A stretch of 64,000 nt of DNA from Shewanella phaeophyticola (lineage in GTDB: Bacteria; Pseudomonadota; Gammaproteobacteria; Enterobacterales; Shewanellaceae), in assembly GCF_025398315.1 (NCBI RefSeq), contig NZ_JAODOQ010000001.1, positions 930,001 through 994,000 on the forward strand. Direction: 5' to 3'. Below the pieces are notes generated by a model. It did not search any database, was not told where the DNA came from, and saw only the letters and a program-made list of their open reading frames with translations. Positions 1 through 10,712 of the stretch are shown here, piece by piece. Positions within the stretch are counted from its first letter, which is position 1; each line of letters opens with the position of its first letter. The position numbers were made by a program, and so were the translations under genes.

Positions 1-564
1 GCCCCAACTGCTGGTGGCTCCTGATGTCACAAAGCGGATTTGATTATGGCTATCAATGATGTATATCGAAGGTAATGCGGTTGCCCCCCATTGTTGGCTT
101 AAATTGTGCTCATCTGTGGATTGATTGATAACTGCAAACTGGTAATCATTATGCTGCATAAACGCGTTTATGTCGTCATTTGAACCAGAGGCAACGGCCA
201 CCGAAATAACGCGATAATCTTGAGTGTTAGCTACGCTGTTGACCATAGGCGAGGTGACTTTGCATACCGGGCACCAAGTACCCCAAAAATACACTAAGGT
301 GGCTTTATTGGTGTCAGTGTGTTGCCGAGCATTAAATAAAGACACCTCGCTCCCATTGACTAACTGGCTATTGATTGGAAACGCTAACCCAGTGTGCATG
401 TCTCGCTGTAGATAGCTGGCAACGGCAAACAGTACTGCCGTTAATAGCAATACATCACGCAGTGTTATTAACCAAAAGCGAACCGACGTCAATTTTGCTG
501 TAGCGATTTTTATAAACCCAGTTACCCAGATTGGCATACTATGCGCTGGCTTACCTTTGTTCAT
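1..564 (-). CDS. Thioredoxin-like protein disulfide oxidoreductase (ScsD/TlpA-type), partial
   Basis: This reading frame runs off the left edge of the window; 188 codons are visible. It starts at ATG 562-564 and overlaps the end of acpH by 14 bases, which suggests translational coupling. A hydrophobic stretch near residues 34-50 looks like a membrane anchor or signal. It is followed by a thioredoxin fold with the active-site motif FWGTWCPVC, with the CPVC cysteines at about residues 98-101. Proteins of this type are anchored in the inner membrane and catalyse thiol-disulfide exchange in the periplasm. The exact partner cannot be read from the sequence. The C-terminal end of the fold is missing because of the window edge. 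Confidence 0.85.
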   Translation of the reverse strand, partial: MNKGKPAHSMPIWVTGFIKIATAKLTSVRFWLITLRDVLLLTAVLFAVASYLQRDMHTGLAFPINSQLVNGSEVSLFNARQHTDTNKATLVYFWGTWCPVCKVTSPMVNSVANTQDYRVISVAVASGSNDDINAFMQHNDYQFAVINQSTDEHNLSQQWGATALPSIYIIDSHNQIRFVTSGATSSWG

Positions 565-1159
565 GTGGTAAGTATTGGCTGGGTGTTTTACGGCTGTATA
601 TTTTACTGTAAGCCATTAGCTGTGGGTAAAATGTTCTAAAGGCAATTTCGATTTCAACGTAAAGTTTATCCACATCACGGATCGCATGGTCAAATAGTTC
701 TGGTTTAGATAATCGGCGGCTGACCCCTTGAATCGCCTGCTCTAAACCTTGTCGTGTTTGGTAACTGCTTAACCAATCTTGTTGAATGATTTTTGGGGCG
801 ATAGCTTGCAAGGTGGCGGGTAATTCTTCGGTAGTGTTAAGTTCTTGATACGCTTTTTGGCAAAAGATATTGAGATCTTGATGATGATACTCTTCCCAAT
901 AAAACGCTAAATAATGGTCAAACACTAAATCGATGAGTACAGGCGCGACTCGGCGAGATGATTTTGGAAACTGTTTAAGCAAATCAATAATAATTTCATG
1001 GCTATCGGTAATTTGATCGATTTGACGATGTAACCAAATGCCTTGTTGAAGGTGCTGAGGGTGATCTTCTATTTTGCCTTTGGCAAAATCACCGCACAAA
1101 TTAGCCACTAAATGAGTATCACTAATATCTGCTAAATGTAAGTGTGCTAAAAAGTTCAT
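551..1159 (-). CDS. acpH: Acyl carrier protein phosphodiesterase
   Basis: The 202-aa product is close in length to E. coli AcpH (193 aa). AcpH removes the 4'-phosphopantetheine group from holo-ACP in the cytoplasm. The start is placed at ATG 1157-1159 because the family begins MNFLAHLHLA; the frame remains open about 29 codons upstream, but that part matches nothing. The conserved N-terminal HLHLAD and the FDHYLA motif in the middle (around residue 80) are visible. The downstream thioredoxin-like gene overlaps its stop codon, so the two are probably cotranscribed. Confidence 0.88.
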   Translation of the reverse strand: MNFLAHLHLADISDTHLVANLCGDFAKGKIEDHPQHLQQGIWLHRQIDQITDSHEIIIDLLKQFPKSSRRVAPVLIDLVFDHYLAFYWEEYHHQDLNIFCQKAYQELNTTEELPATLQAIAPKIIQQDWLSSYQTRQGLEQAIQGVSRRLSKPELFDHAIRDVDKLYVEIEIAFRTFYPQLMAYSKIYSRKTPSQYLPHEQR

Positions 1160-1354
1160 ATTTTGTGCTTCTAATTTTATTATTTTACAGTATGATACTA
1201 GCCGTTTGTAACAAAGCGTTACAAGCTGACAAGTTGTTAGGTTCAATCATAACGCTTTATACACAAATGTCATGGAGTAATGTGTGTAGTGTCGATTGTA
1301 GATACTTATCTGTATGAAATTGTGAATAATAAATGCTTAACTTAGGGATCAAGG

Positions 1355-1543
1355 ATGATGAAAGATTGGCTAAAAAAATTATTGGGTAGGCCTATCGCAA
1401 CCAAAAGAAACAAAGTGCAAATCGACATGCGCTATGAAGTTCATTCGTTTAAATCTGACGACGCACCAGTGCAAAATAGGGTGAACGAAGTCGATCACAC
1501 CGACAGTTATAATCAAACTCACATAGAAAAGCCGACAAAGTAA
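1355..1543 (+). CDS. Small hypothetical protein (62 aa)
   Basis: A short, charged, soluble protein that I do not recognise. It begins MMKDWLKKLLGRP and is rich in Lys, Asp, Asn and Thr, with no membrane segment or cysteine motif. A purine-rich AGGG lies about 7 bases before the first ATG, and an AAGG directly precedes it, so either of the two adjacent ATG codons could be used. It stands alone between the divergent acpH and queA. Codon use is compatible with a real gene, but function is unknown and I would want to see conservation. Confidence 0.5.
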   Translation: MMKDWLKKLLGRPIATKRNKVQIDMRYEVHSFKSDDAPVQNRVNEVDHTDSYNQTHIEKPTK

Positions 1544-1611
1544 TCAGTAAACTTGATCTTAACCTGCGCTCGCCATAGACTAGCGGCCGTTTTTACTGTT
1601 GAGATTTTACT

Positions 1612-2652
1612 ATGCGCGTTGCAGACTTTTCGTTCGACCTTCCTGATGAGCTTATTGCTCGCTATCCGACTGCACAACGTAATGCGTCGCGTCTACTGAC
1701 CCTTAATGGTGTAGATGGACAGTTAGCCGATAAGCAGTTTACTGACTTACTCGAACTCATTAACCCAGGTGACTTGATGGTGTTTAATAACACCCGTGTG
1801 ATCCCTGCGCGTTTATTTGGCCAAAAACCCACCGGTGGTAAGCTTGAAATTTTAGTTGAGCGTATGCTTGATGAGAAGCGTATTTTAGCTCACGTTCGCA
1901 GTTCAAAGTCACCTAAAGTGGATGCGTTAATCAATTTAGATGCCGGATATCAAATGAAGATGCTAGCGCGTCATGATGCCTTATTCGAGCTCGAGCTATT
2001 GAGTGATAACACGATTTTAGAAGTGTTAGAACAAGTCGGCCATATGCCACTGCCACCCTACATTGACCGTCCGGACGAGGATACTGATAAAGAACGTTAT
2101 CAAACTGTCTATAACCAGACACCAGGTGCAGTAGCAGCCCCAACGGCAGGATTGCACTTTGACGATGAAATGTTAGCGGCCTTAAAAGATAAAGGCGTCA
2201 ATGTTGCTTTTGTGACCTTACATGTAGGGGCAGGGACATTTCAGCCAGTACGTGTTGATAATGTACTTGAGCATAAAATGCATTCTGAATGGGCTGATGT
2301 TCCTCAAGATGTCGTTGACCTTATTGCGCAAACTAAAGCCAATGGTCACCGCGTTGTCGCTGTGGGTACTACGTCAGTTCGCTCACTAGAAAGTGCAGCA
2401 CGCGCCTGTGGTGATTCGCCGTTAAGTGGTTTTAGCGGCGATACCGATATCTTCATTTATCCTGGATATCAGTTTAAGGTTGTTGATGCAATGGTCACTA
2501 ATTTTCATTTACCGGAATCAACCTTAATCATGCTATTAAGTGCGTTTGCTGGCTATGACGAGGTCATGGCGGCATATCAACACGCGATTGCACAAAAATA
2601 CCGCTTTTTTAGTTATGGCGATGCCATGTTTGTGACGAAAAAAGCCCCCTAA
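1612..2652 (+). CDS. queA: S-adenosylmethionine:tRNA ribosyltransferase-isomerase
   Basis: QueA transfers and isomerises the ribosyl part of SAM onto preQ1 at position 34 of GUN-anticodon tRNAs, making epoxyqueuosine in the cytoplasm. The 346-aa protein is full length (E. coli 356). Recognisable family blocks include [19 protein letters not shown] at the N terminus, the [16 protein letters not shown] block near residue 60, PTAGLHFD near residue 178 and [10 protein letters not shown] near residue 300. The gene sits just before tgt, the preceding enzyme of the queuosine pathway, but a hairpin terminator separates the two. Confidence 0.96.
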   Translation: MRVADFSFDLPDELIARYPTAQRNASRLLTLNGVDGQLADKQFTDLLELINPGDLMVFNNTRVIPARLFGQKPTGGKLEILVERMLDEKRILAHVRSSKSPKVDALINLDAGYQMKMLARHDALFELELLSDNTILEVLEQVGHMPLPPYIDRPDEDTDKERYQTVYNQTPGAVAAPTAGLHFDDEMLAALKDKGVNVAFVTLHVGAGTFQPVRVDNVLEHKMHSEWADVPQDVVDLIAQTKANGHRVVAVGTTSVRSLESAARACGDSPLSGFSGDTDIFIYPGYQFKVVDAMVTNFHLPESTLIMLLSAFAGYDEVMAAYQHAIAQKYRFFSYGDAMFVTKKAP

Positions 2653-2684
2653 TAGCCGAAATTGATTTACAATACCCGCCAACA

Positions 2685-2709
2685 AACGCCCGCAAACCGT
2701 GGGCGTTTT
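2685..2709 (+). terminator. Hairpin terminator after queA
   Basis: A perfect 7-bp stem, AACGCCC paired with GGGCGTT, encloses a 9-base loop and is followed by a short T run. It lies 33 bases after the queA stop, so tgt probably has its own promoter in 2715-2800. Confidence 0.65.
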
Positions 2710-2805
2710 GATGTTTTAATGTGTTCTTAACCTTGAAGCATTAAAATTCGCCCTCATTACTATATAAACTAGACAAGTCAGACTGTTTATCTGGCAAGGT
2801 GATTT

Positions 2806-3930
<1,125 letters not shown>

Positions 3931-3955
3931 TTTTAGCAAATAAGAAGAGAGAACT

Positions 3956-4288
3956 ATGTTAATTTCAAATGCTTATGCAAGCCCAATGGGTGGCGCTGCC
4001 GGTGGCGAAACCATGCAGTTAATTTTTATGCTTGTCATGTTCGGGTTAATTTTTTACTTCATGATTTTTCGTCCTCAGTCAAAGCGTGTTAAAGAACACA
4101 AAAACTTGATGGCATCGATTTCAAAAGGTGATGAAGTATTAACCAGTGGTGGTATTTTAGGTAAAGTGACCAAAATCAGTGAAGAAAGTGATTACGTGTT
4201 ACTTGCTATCAACGATAACAACCAAATTACCATTAAAAAGGACTACATCGCCGCGGTATTACCTAAAGGTTCTATCCAGTCGTTATAA
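3956..4288 (+). CDS. yajC: Sec translocase accessory protein YajC
   Basis: YajC is a small single-span inner-membrane protein that associates with SecDF and the SecYEG translocon. The 110-aa product has one hydrophobic segment (about residues 20-40, ending in FMIFRPQSKR) and a cytoplasmic tail with GDEVLTSGGILGKV, the family signature. It lies 25 bases after tgt and 17 bases before secD, in the usual yajC-secD-secF order, so one transcript is likely. A purine-rich AAGAGAGAA precedes ATG 3956. Confidence 0.95.
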   Translation: MLISNAYASPMGGAAGGETMQLIFMLVMFGLIFYFMIFRPQSKRVKEHKNLMASISKGDEVLTSGGILGKVTKISEESDYVLLAINDNNQITIKKDYIAAVLPKGSIQSL

Positions 4289-4305
4289 GCCAAGAGGGCT
4301 ATGGT

Positions 4306-6157
4306 GTGTTAAATAAATACCCAATGTGGAAAAACATCATGGTGGTGCTTATCATCGCCATTGGTGGTTTTTATGCCATACCGAACCTGTTTGGTGAAGA
4401 CCATGCAGTGCAGATTGTGGCAACTCGTGGTGCTGAAGTAAATGCGTCAACTCAAGCCAATGTAGTGCAAATGTTAGAAGGCAAAGGTATTGCGATTAAG
4501 CGTGCTGAGCTTGAAAACGGACAATTGTTAGTTCGGGTACAAGATGCCGAACAACAATTATTGGCTAAAGAAGCCATTGCAGAACAACTTGGGCAAAAAT
4601 TTACGGTAGCACTTAACCTTGCGCCTGCAACCCCTGAATGGCTTGAAGCTGTTGGTGGGTCGCCAATGAAGTTAGGTTTAGATTTACGTGGTGGTGTGCA
4701 TTTCTTAATGGAAGTGGACATGGGCGAAGCGATCCGCAAAATGGAAGAAGCCAAAGTGGCTGATTTTCGTAGCCAACTGCGTGAAGAAAAAATCCGTTAT
4801 GCAGGTGTTCGCAAAACCCCTAAAGGAATTGCGATTAAGTTTCGTGATGCTGACACGGTTAGCCAAGCTGAAAACTACTTAAAAACGCGCAGTAATGACA
4901 TGGTCTATACCGATGCCAGCACTGATACCGAGTTTGTGTTATTAGCGACGATGAGTGATGTATACCTTAAGCAGATTAAGGAAGAAGCTTTACAGCAAAA
5001 CATCACGACCATTCGTAATCGTGTGAACGAATTAGGTGTTGCCGAACCAGTAGTACAACGTCAAGGCGCAGAGCGCATTATTGTTGAACTACCAGGTGTG
5101 CAAGATACTGCTCGTGCAAAAGAGATTCTAGGTGCAACTGCATCAATTGAGTTTCGTATGGTTGACGATAAAGCTGACGTCAGTGCAGCTGCCGGTGGCC
5201 GTGTACCTGCTGGTGCTGAAGTTTACCAACGCCGTGAAGGTGGTATTGCGGTATTGAAAAAAGAAGTGATGTTAACCGGTGATCATATCACTGGCGCGCA
5301 ACCTACTTTTGACGAATACAGCCGACCACAGGTAGCGATTAATCTTGACGCGAAAGGCGGCACGATTTTTTCGAACGTAACCAAAGACAATATTGGTAAA
5401 CCAATGGCAACATTGTTTATCGAATATAAAGACAGCGGCCAACGTAATCCTGATGGCACCGTTAAAATGACCAAGATTGAAGAGGTTATTTCGGTTGCAA
5501 CCATTCAAGCTCGTTTAGGCCGTAATTTTGTGATTACTGGTCTTGAGCATAGCGAAGCACAAAGCCTTGCGTTATTACTTCGTGCTGGTGCGCTTATTGC
5601 GCCGGTAACGATTGTAGAAGAACGCACAATTGTGTCCTAGCCTTGGTAAAGAGAACATTGAAAACGGTGTTCAAGCCATGGTTTGGGGCATGGTTGTTGT
5701 GCTTATCTTCATGATGATTTACTACCGTGCATTTGGCTTTATTGCCAACCTGGCATTGTTAGCAAACTTAATCATGGTTGTTGGCGTAATGTCGATGATC
5801 CCTGGCGCGGTGTTAACCTTGCCTGGTATTGCTGGAATGGTGTTAACTGTGGGTATGGCTGTTGACGGTAACGTACTTATTTTTGAACGTATTCGTGAAG
5901 AAATTTTAGGCGGGCGTAGCGTACAACAAGCGATTCATGAAGGTTATGGTAATGCGTTCTCAACCATTGCCGATGCTAACATCACCACCTTTATGACTGC
6001 GTTAATCCTGTTTGCTGTGGGTACCGGTGCGGTGAAAGGTTTTGCTGTTACCTTAATGATAGGTATCGCGACTTCGATGTTTACAGCCATTGTTGGCACA
6101 CGCTCTATCGTGAATGCGATATGGGGTGGTAAGCGCGTTAAGTCATTGTCTATCTAA
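4306..6157 (+). pseudogene. secD: Protein translocase subunit SecD, frameshifted
   Basis: SecD is an RND-related membrane protein that uses the proton gradient to help complete protein export. The start is GTG 4306 with AGAGGG eight bases upstream. The first frame (444 aa) carries the first membrane span, the large periplasmic domain with GLDLRGGVHFLMEV, and the conserved end LLRAGALIAP. It then shifts near 5632-5635 and stops at 5640. The remaining membrane half continues in another frame to 6157. The total is 1852 nt, one more than a multiple of three. Deleting one T in ATTGTGTCC restores the family sequence [17 protein letters not shown] and a 616-aa protein, the normal SecD length. Because SecD is needed for good growth, a sequence error is the simplest explanation. 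Confidence 0.9.
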
Positions 6158-6171
6158 GGGAGAAGTTGGAT

Positions 6172-7119
6172 ATGTTTCAGATATTTTCAGTAAAGAAGAC
6201 CGTCAACTTCCTTCGTCATGCAATGCCTATCAGTATTTTGTCGATGGTCTTGGTCATTGCCTCTTTTGTGTCGCTAGGCGTGCAGGGCATTAACTGGGGT
6301 CTAGACTTTACTGGTGGCACGGTTGTTGAAATGGAGTTTTCAGCTCCTGTCGACTTAAATGCATTACGTGCAACCATGACCGCTGACGAAGCCGATGGCG
6401 CAGTGGTACAGAACTTTGGTTCGAGCCGCGATGTGCTAGTGCGTTTACCTGTAAGAAGCGAGCTAAAAAGTGACGATCAAGTTGAGGCTGTATTAGCTGC
6501 GGCGCAGTCAATTGATGCTGGCGTTGTGCAAAAGCGTGTTGAATTTGTTGTACCACAGGTAGGGAAAGAATTAGCAGAGCAAGGCGGCCTCGCGGTTATT
6601 GTTGCCTTAATTTGTATTCTTATCTACGTGTCATTTCGTTTTGAATGGCGTTTGGCTGCAGGTTCCGTAGCGGCACTTGCTCACGACGTGATTGTGACAT
6701 TAGGGGTGTTCTCGGTTTTACAGTTAGAGTTTGACTTAACTGTTTTAGCCGGGTTGTTAACGGTTGTCGGTTACTCACTTAACGATACCATCGTTGTGTA
6801 TGACCGTATTCGTGAAAACTTCCTTAAAATGCGTAAAGGTACACCTGAAGAAATTGTGAATACCTCAATTACTCAAACCATGAGCCGTACGGTGATTACT
6901 ACCGGTACGACCTTGATTACCGTGATTGCGTTGTTCCTGAAAGGTGGCACCATGATCCATGGCTTTGCAACAGCATTGTTACTGGGTATTTTTGTAGGTA
7001 CATACTCATCGATTTATGTGGCCAGTTATTTAGCTGTTAAATTGGGTATTAACCGCGAGCATATGCTACCTGTAGAGATTGAAAAAGAAGGCGCAGATCA
7101 ACCTTCAATGATGCCTTAA
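6172..7119 (+). CDS. secF: Protein translocase subunit SecF
   Basis: SecF partners SecD in the inner membrane. The 315-aa protein has six predicted spans and the family blocks GLDFTGGTVVEMEF near residue 45 and VGYSLNDTIVVYDRIREN in the membrane domain. I prefer ATG 6172 to the upstream in-frame TTG 6166 because AAGGGAG at 6156-6162 is then nine bases away. The gene begins 14 bases after secD and is intact, in contrast to secD. A strong terminator follows at 7143. Confidence 0.96.
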   Translation: MFQIFSVKKTVNFLRHAMPISILSMVLVIASFVSLGVQGINWGLDFTGGTVVEMEFSAPVDLNALRATMTADEADGAVVQNFGSSRDVLVRLPVRSELKSDDQVEAVLAAAQSIDAGVVQKRVEFVVPQVGKELAEQGGLAVIVALICILIYVSFRFEWRLAAGSVAALAHDVIVTLGVFSVLQLEFDLTVLAGLLTVVGYSLNDTIVVYDRIRENFLKMRKGTPEEIVNTSITQTMSRTVITTGTTLITVIALFLKGGTMIHGFATALLLGIFVGTYSSIYVASYLAVKLGINREHMLPVEIEKEGADQPSMMP

Positions 7120-7142
7120 AACGCATTGTAGATAGCCTTAAT

Positions 7143-7175
7143 AATAACCCCTAGCAACGCTGGGGGTTATTGTTT
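7143..7175 (+). terminator. Strong terminator of the yajC-secDF operon
   Basis: A 13-bp stem with one G-U pair, AATAACCCCTAGC against GCTGGGGGTTATT, encloses the loop AAC and is followed by GTTT. It stands 23 bases after the secF stop and would also act on leftward transcripts from the small gene at 7198. Confidence 0.85.
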
Positions 7176-7197
7176 GGGAGATAGGCGTTTATTGAAA

Positions 7198-7431
7198 CTA
7201 TTGCTGTTGTTGCTGCTGTTGGATGTGTCGCTCACACGCATTAAGTACTATTGGGTACCATGGTGCATCGACATCAATAATCAATGCTTCCCAGCCATCA
7301 GTGCTGAGTATGTCTATTGAGGTGATTGTCAGTATCTTGGACATCTTAGCCTCAGCGTTAACCCTAAACGTGCCAATATCGGTATCAATACGGCTGATGT
7401 TAATACTCATTGCCAATGAATGATTGTTCAT
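7198..7431 (-). CDS. Small hypothetical protein with C-terminal polyglutamine
   Basis: A 77-aa protein of unknown function starting at ATG 7429-7431 (an upstream in-frame TTG at 7440 is possible). The body is soluble with mixed alpha/beta character (SKILTITSIDILSTDGWEALIIDVD). It ends in seven consecutive glutamines written with mixed CAA and CAG codons. It lies 23 bases downstream of the GGDEF/EAL gene on the same strand, so it is probably its operon partner. I do not recognise a family. Confidence 0.55.
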   Translation of the reverse strand: MNNHSLAMSINISRIDTDIGTFRVNAEAKMSKILTITSIDILSTDGWEALIIDVDAPWYPIVLNACERHIQQQQQQQ

Positions 7432-7454
7432 CTGTTGCAAATGCAGCCCTTTAG

Positions 7455-9398
7455 TTAACCCGCTTTTATTTGTACGACAGGAGCGGCTTTGTCAGCTTGA
7501 GGGGCATATACCCCAGTCCCCGTCATCGCGATATAGTTAATATTTTGGCTTATCATTTTACTGCCCACATCTTTTGAGGTTTCTGGGCGGCTAATTAAAT
7601 AACCTTGAATGCAATCAATACCGAGTTTTTTAACTAGCTCAAATTGCGGTGCGATTTCGACACCTTCAGCCACAATTTTAAGATCGAGTGTTTTTCCTAA
7701 ACTACTAATAGAATTTAAAATCTTTTCATATTTGGGGTTAATATTAGCTTGATCGATAAACAGCTTATCGATTTTAATGACATCAACAGGCAAATTGGCT
7801 AGGGTTGATAAAGAACTAAAACCAGTCCCAAAATCGTCGATGGCAATTAGCACACCTGACTCGCGAAGCTTTTCTAAGTCTGCAATTACTTTTTCTGAGG
7901 CTTCAATGAAACACGTTTCGGTGATTTCGAGTAATAAGGCTTTGGCAGGTAATCCCACTTTATTGATAGTATCCATCACCCAGTCATACAGTGGTATATG
8001 CGATAACTGTATTCCAGAGATATTGACTGAGATCCGCACTTTGTTCATACCAGCGTTGTACCAAGCCGCCATTTGACGACAAGCTTCTAATAAAATCCAA
8101 TTTCCTAACTCTAAAATTAAGTTTGAATCTTCTGCAATAGGAATAAATTCGGCAGGAGGAATAGAACCTTCAATCGGATGGTGCCAACGTACGAGGCATT
8201 CAAAATAATCGATACTAAAATCGTTAACATTCACGATGGGTTGAAACGACAAACTAAAACTTTGACTTGCCATTGCTAGGCGCATTTCTTCGAGTAAATA
8301 ATGATAGCGACGCATTTTATTGCCCATTTCAGGCGAATAAACGCGGTAAATACCTCTGCCATCGGTTTTCGCTCGGTACATAGCCACATCGGCCATTTGC
8401 AATAATGTATTAGGGTTTGCGGCACTGTCGGGATAAACTGCAATGCCAATACTGGCACCAATTTTAATTAATTTGTTGCCGAGTACAAAATCTCCTTCAA
8501 TTTCTTGCAATACATTTTGTGCGACTTCGATAGCTAAATTGTCATCGTTAAGATTTTCAATAAAAATGGAAAACTCATCACCCCCAAGTCGCGACAAGTT
8601 TAACTCTAATCCTAACGAAGCAGCCAAGTGACTGAGTTTACGATTACGGACCACCGTTGTAAGGCGCTGGGCTACTTGAATCAATACTTCATCGCCAAAA
8701 CTGTGGCCAAACGAGTCATTAACTTGTTTAAAGCCATCAAGATCAATAAATAACAGGGCTTGTCTTTTCTTTAATGCTTGTGCTTGCGCTAACTGTGATT
8801 GTAAATGATGCAAATAGGCATGGCGGTCAATCAGCCCAGTGAGTTTGTCTTGGTGTTGGCTAATAAAGTTTTTATGTTGTTGGTCATTTATTTGCTTGTT
8901 GAGCTCTATCAGTGCCAAGCTCAGTTTCGAAACGGTATTTTGTTGTTCAACATTAGGCTGGGTGATATTAAAGGCTGCTAATAGCTTATTAGTTTCGTTG
9001 TTGACCACTTCAAGTGAAGCATCTAGGTTTTTCTTTTGTCTGCGGGTGATATAAAAAGGCATGCCAATGGCAAATCCGCCTAATAACAATAATGGCAAAT
9101 TACTAAATAACATCACGTTGCTAAGGATGTGATTTAGGCTAACCGCATTTAATTGAAACCCAGCTTTTGATAGTACGGCATAGGTGTTTTGCTCATCTTC
9201 GACAATATCGTAATTTAGTAGCCAATTAGCCCAATGGTTGTCTAATTGCACCACATCTCGTTGATCTAGTTGTTGTAAATTAACGTTGCTGTTGTCGCGA
9301 TTAAACGCATGTAGGCTCTGACTCAGTGTTAATATCACTAAAAGGTATAATCCGACTAATAAACCGCAAGCAACTAAGATGACTTTGGATATTCGCAT
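7455..9398 (-). CDS. Membrane-bound GGDEF/EAL c-di-GMP protein
   Basis: A 647-aa signalling protein. Two hydrophobic segments (about residues 5-27 and 95-118) flank a short periplasmic sensor region. The GGDEF domain has an intact RLGGDEFSIF motif, and the diguanylate cyclase landmarks FIDLDGFKQVND and ALMYRAK-type AMYRAKTDGRG are present. The C-terminal EAL domain has ECLVRW in place of EALVRW, keeping the metal-binding Glu. It also retains DDFGTGFSSLS, IKIDKLFID and EGVE. Both making and breaking c-di-GMP are therefore possible; which dominates cannot be told from sequence. The start is ATG 9396-9398. It is followed closely by the small polyQ-tailed gene. Confidence 0.93.
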   Translation of the reverse strand: MRISKVILVACGLLVGLYLLVILTLSQSLHAFNRDNSNVNLQQLDQRDVVQLDNHWANWLLNYDIVEDEQNTYAVLSKAGFQLNAVSLNHILSNVMLFSNLPLLLLGGFAIGMPFYITRRQKKNLDASLEVVNNETNKLLAAFNITQPNVEQQNTVSKLSLALIELNKQINDQQHKNFISQHQDKLTGLIDRHAYLHHLQSQLAQAQALKKRQALLFIDLDGFKQVNDSFGHSFGDEVLIQVAQRLTTVVRNRKLSHLAASLGLELNLSRLGGDEFSIFIENLNDDNLAIEVAQNVLQEIEGDFVLGNKLIKIGASIGIAVYPDSAANPNTLLQMADVAMYRAKTDGRGIYRVYSPEMGNKMRRYHYLLEEMRLAMASQSFSLSFQPIVNVNDFSIDYFECLVRWHHPIEGSIPPAEFIPIAEDSNLILELGNWILLEACRQMAAWYNAGMNKVRISVNISGIQLSHIPLYDWVMDTINKVGLPAKALLLEITETCFIEASEKVIADLEKLRESGVLIAIDDFGTGFSSLSTLANLPVDVIKIDKLFIDQANINPKYEKILNSISSLGKTLDLKIVAEGVEIAPQFELVKKLGIDCIQGYLISRPETSKDVGSKMISQNINYIAMTGTGVYAPQADKAAPVVQIKAG

Positions 9399-9508
9399 TA
9401 TGTAAGCTCTTCATAGTCAGTAGATTAGTCGGAGGGTGAGAGCTGTATTGCCATGTTCTTAGCGATATTAAGCCTCAGTTTTATTGTGCAGTGTAGTGTA
9501 AATATTGT

Positions 9509-9540
9509 TGTTAAACAATTCTCTATACAATTGTTTAACA
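9509..9540. other. 12-bp perfect inverted repeat
   Basis: TGTTAAACAATT at 9509-9520 is mirrored by AATTGTTTAACA at 9529-9540 with an 8-base spacer. It lies about 110 bases upstream of the GGDEF/EAL start and 147 bases downstream of the DUF3224 stop. No T tail follows, so an operator is at least as likely as a terminator. Confidence 0.5.
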
Positions 9541-9686
9541 GAAATTATTGTTTTTCAAATAACCATATTTGATGATTTTAGAATGAGTATTGAGGTACCT
9601 TGTAGTATCACTTTGCTCATTTACAGGCTCTAGTTGCGGACATTTGCAATGCATATCACCGTTTGGGAAATCCCTACTTAGCGTGT

Positions 9687-10088
9687 TTATGCTAAGTTTA
9701 ATGTAATGACATAATCTGCCTGGCCATTTTCTGTTGAAGTAAATTCTCCGTGTCCAATATAGCCTAGCAAGTTGTTTGTTCCTGATCCTTCTACAACTGT
9801 AAATTGACTTTGTGCGACACCATGAGCAAATGTGCCATTATGCAATAACACAATGGTGCCCGCGATTTCAGGCGTAGTGATTGTTAAGTGTTCAATACCC
9901 GTGAATGCAGCTTTAGTGTCTTGTTGGTGCGACATAATATATCTAATGTCTGCAGCACCAGAAACATCCCCCGAGTAGCTTTGGCTAATCTCAGCAATGG
10001 TTTGCTTACTACCGTCATTATGTTCAGCATAGGTTGACTCATTCCACGCTGTAATTTGAAATACACCTTTTAAGACAATTTTACTCAT
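9687..10088 (-). CDS. DUF3224 domain protein
   Basis: A 133-aa protein matching the DUF3224 family, which forms a small beta-barrel related to allene-oxide-cyclase-like folds; no reaction is established. Typical features are the start KGVFQITAWNE, the core SYSGDVSGAADIRYIM, and the repeated strand pattern ending in GHGEFTSTENGQADYVITL. There is no signal peptide, so it should be cytoplasmic. It stands alone: the neighbours are the leftward GGDEF/EAL gene 288 bases away and a divergent DUF2007 gene. Confidence 0.8.
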   Translation of the reverse strand: MSKIVLKGVFQITAWNESTYAEHNDGSKQTIAEISQSYSGDVSGAADIRYIMSHQQDTKAAFTGIEHLTITTPEIAGTIVLLHNGTFAHGVAQSQFTVVEGSGTNNLLGYIGHGEFTSTENGQADYVITLNLA

Positions 10089-10237
10089 TTAGGATCCTGT
10101 TATTTATAAATAATCGTTAACTAAGGTAATCATTATTTATTAAAAATGTCCAATTTATAAACAGTGCTCGACAGATTTTGGTTGAGGCAGTAGGATGAAA
10201 CAAATTTGCCAGCAAGAGCAATGCAGTAGGATAACGC

Positions 10238-10558
10238 ATGCAACAACGAAAAGTATTACTAGCCGGTGGTAATTTATTACAGGCTCACACATGGAAAGGA
10301 CTGCTGGAAACCAGCGGAATTGATGTTGATCTTAAAGGCGAAGCGTTGATTGGTGGCGTGGGCGGGCTGCCAATAGAAATGCAGACCGTTGAGCTGTGGG
10401 TTATGGACAGTCAGCTAGCTGCCGCTCAAGCCTTACTAGACTCTCTCGATATAGAACAACCTCAATGGCAATGTGTACAGTGCCATGAAATGAATGAAGG
10501 TAGTTTTGAATTATGCTGGCATTGCAGTGCACAAAAAAGTGAAATGCATAACGCGTAA
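10238..10558 (+). CDS. DUF2007 domain protein with C-terminal zinc ribbon
   Basis: A 106-aa protein. Residues 1-70 match the DUF2007 (putative signal-transducing) domain, with LLAGGNLLQAHTWKGLLE and the GGLP...E segment. The last 30 residues form a CVQCHEMN...CWHC pattern typical of a small zinc ribbon. Function is not known; a sensing or binding role is inference. It is a single-gene unit between divergent DUF3224 and the rhodanese-siroheme pair. Confidence 0.75.
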   Translation: MQQRKVLLAGGNLLQAHTWKGLLETSGIDVDLKGEALIGGVGGLPIEMQTVELWVMDSQLAAAQALLDSLDIEQPQWQCVQCHEMNEGSFELCWHCSAQKSEMHNA

Positions 10559-10712
10559 TGTGTCGTAAAACTGAATAATATCTCGAGAATAATCTCTTTA
10601 AACACTTGTATAAGTTTATTATTTTCTTAAACTATTTGATAAATATTTTTATCGGTTATGGCGTATTTACTTGCCACAACACCGTGGCGTTATCTCACTT
10701 TAAGGACTCGTT

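Noticed and set aside
5626..5640. Programmed frameshifting in secD
   Set aside because: There is no slippery heptamer or downstream structure, and the family is a single frame in all relatives I know.
7223..7423. Plus-strand 66-aa frame opposite the polyQ-tailed gene
   Set aside because: It lacks a ribosome site and a promoter, while the minus-strand frame fits the operon.
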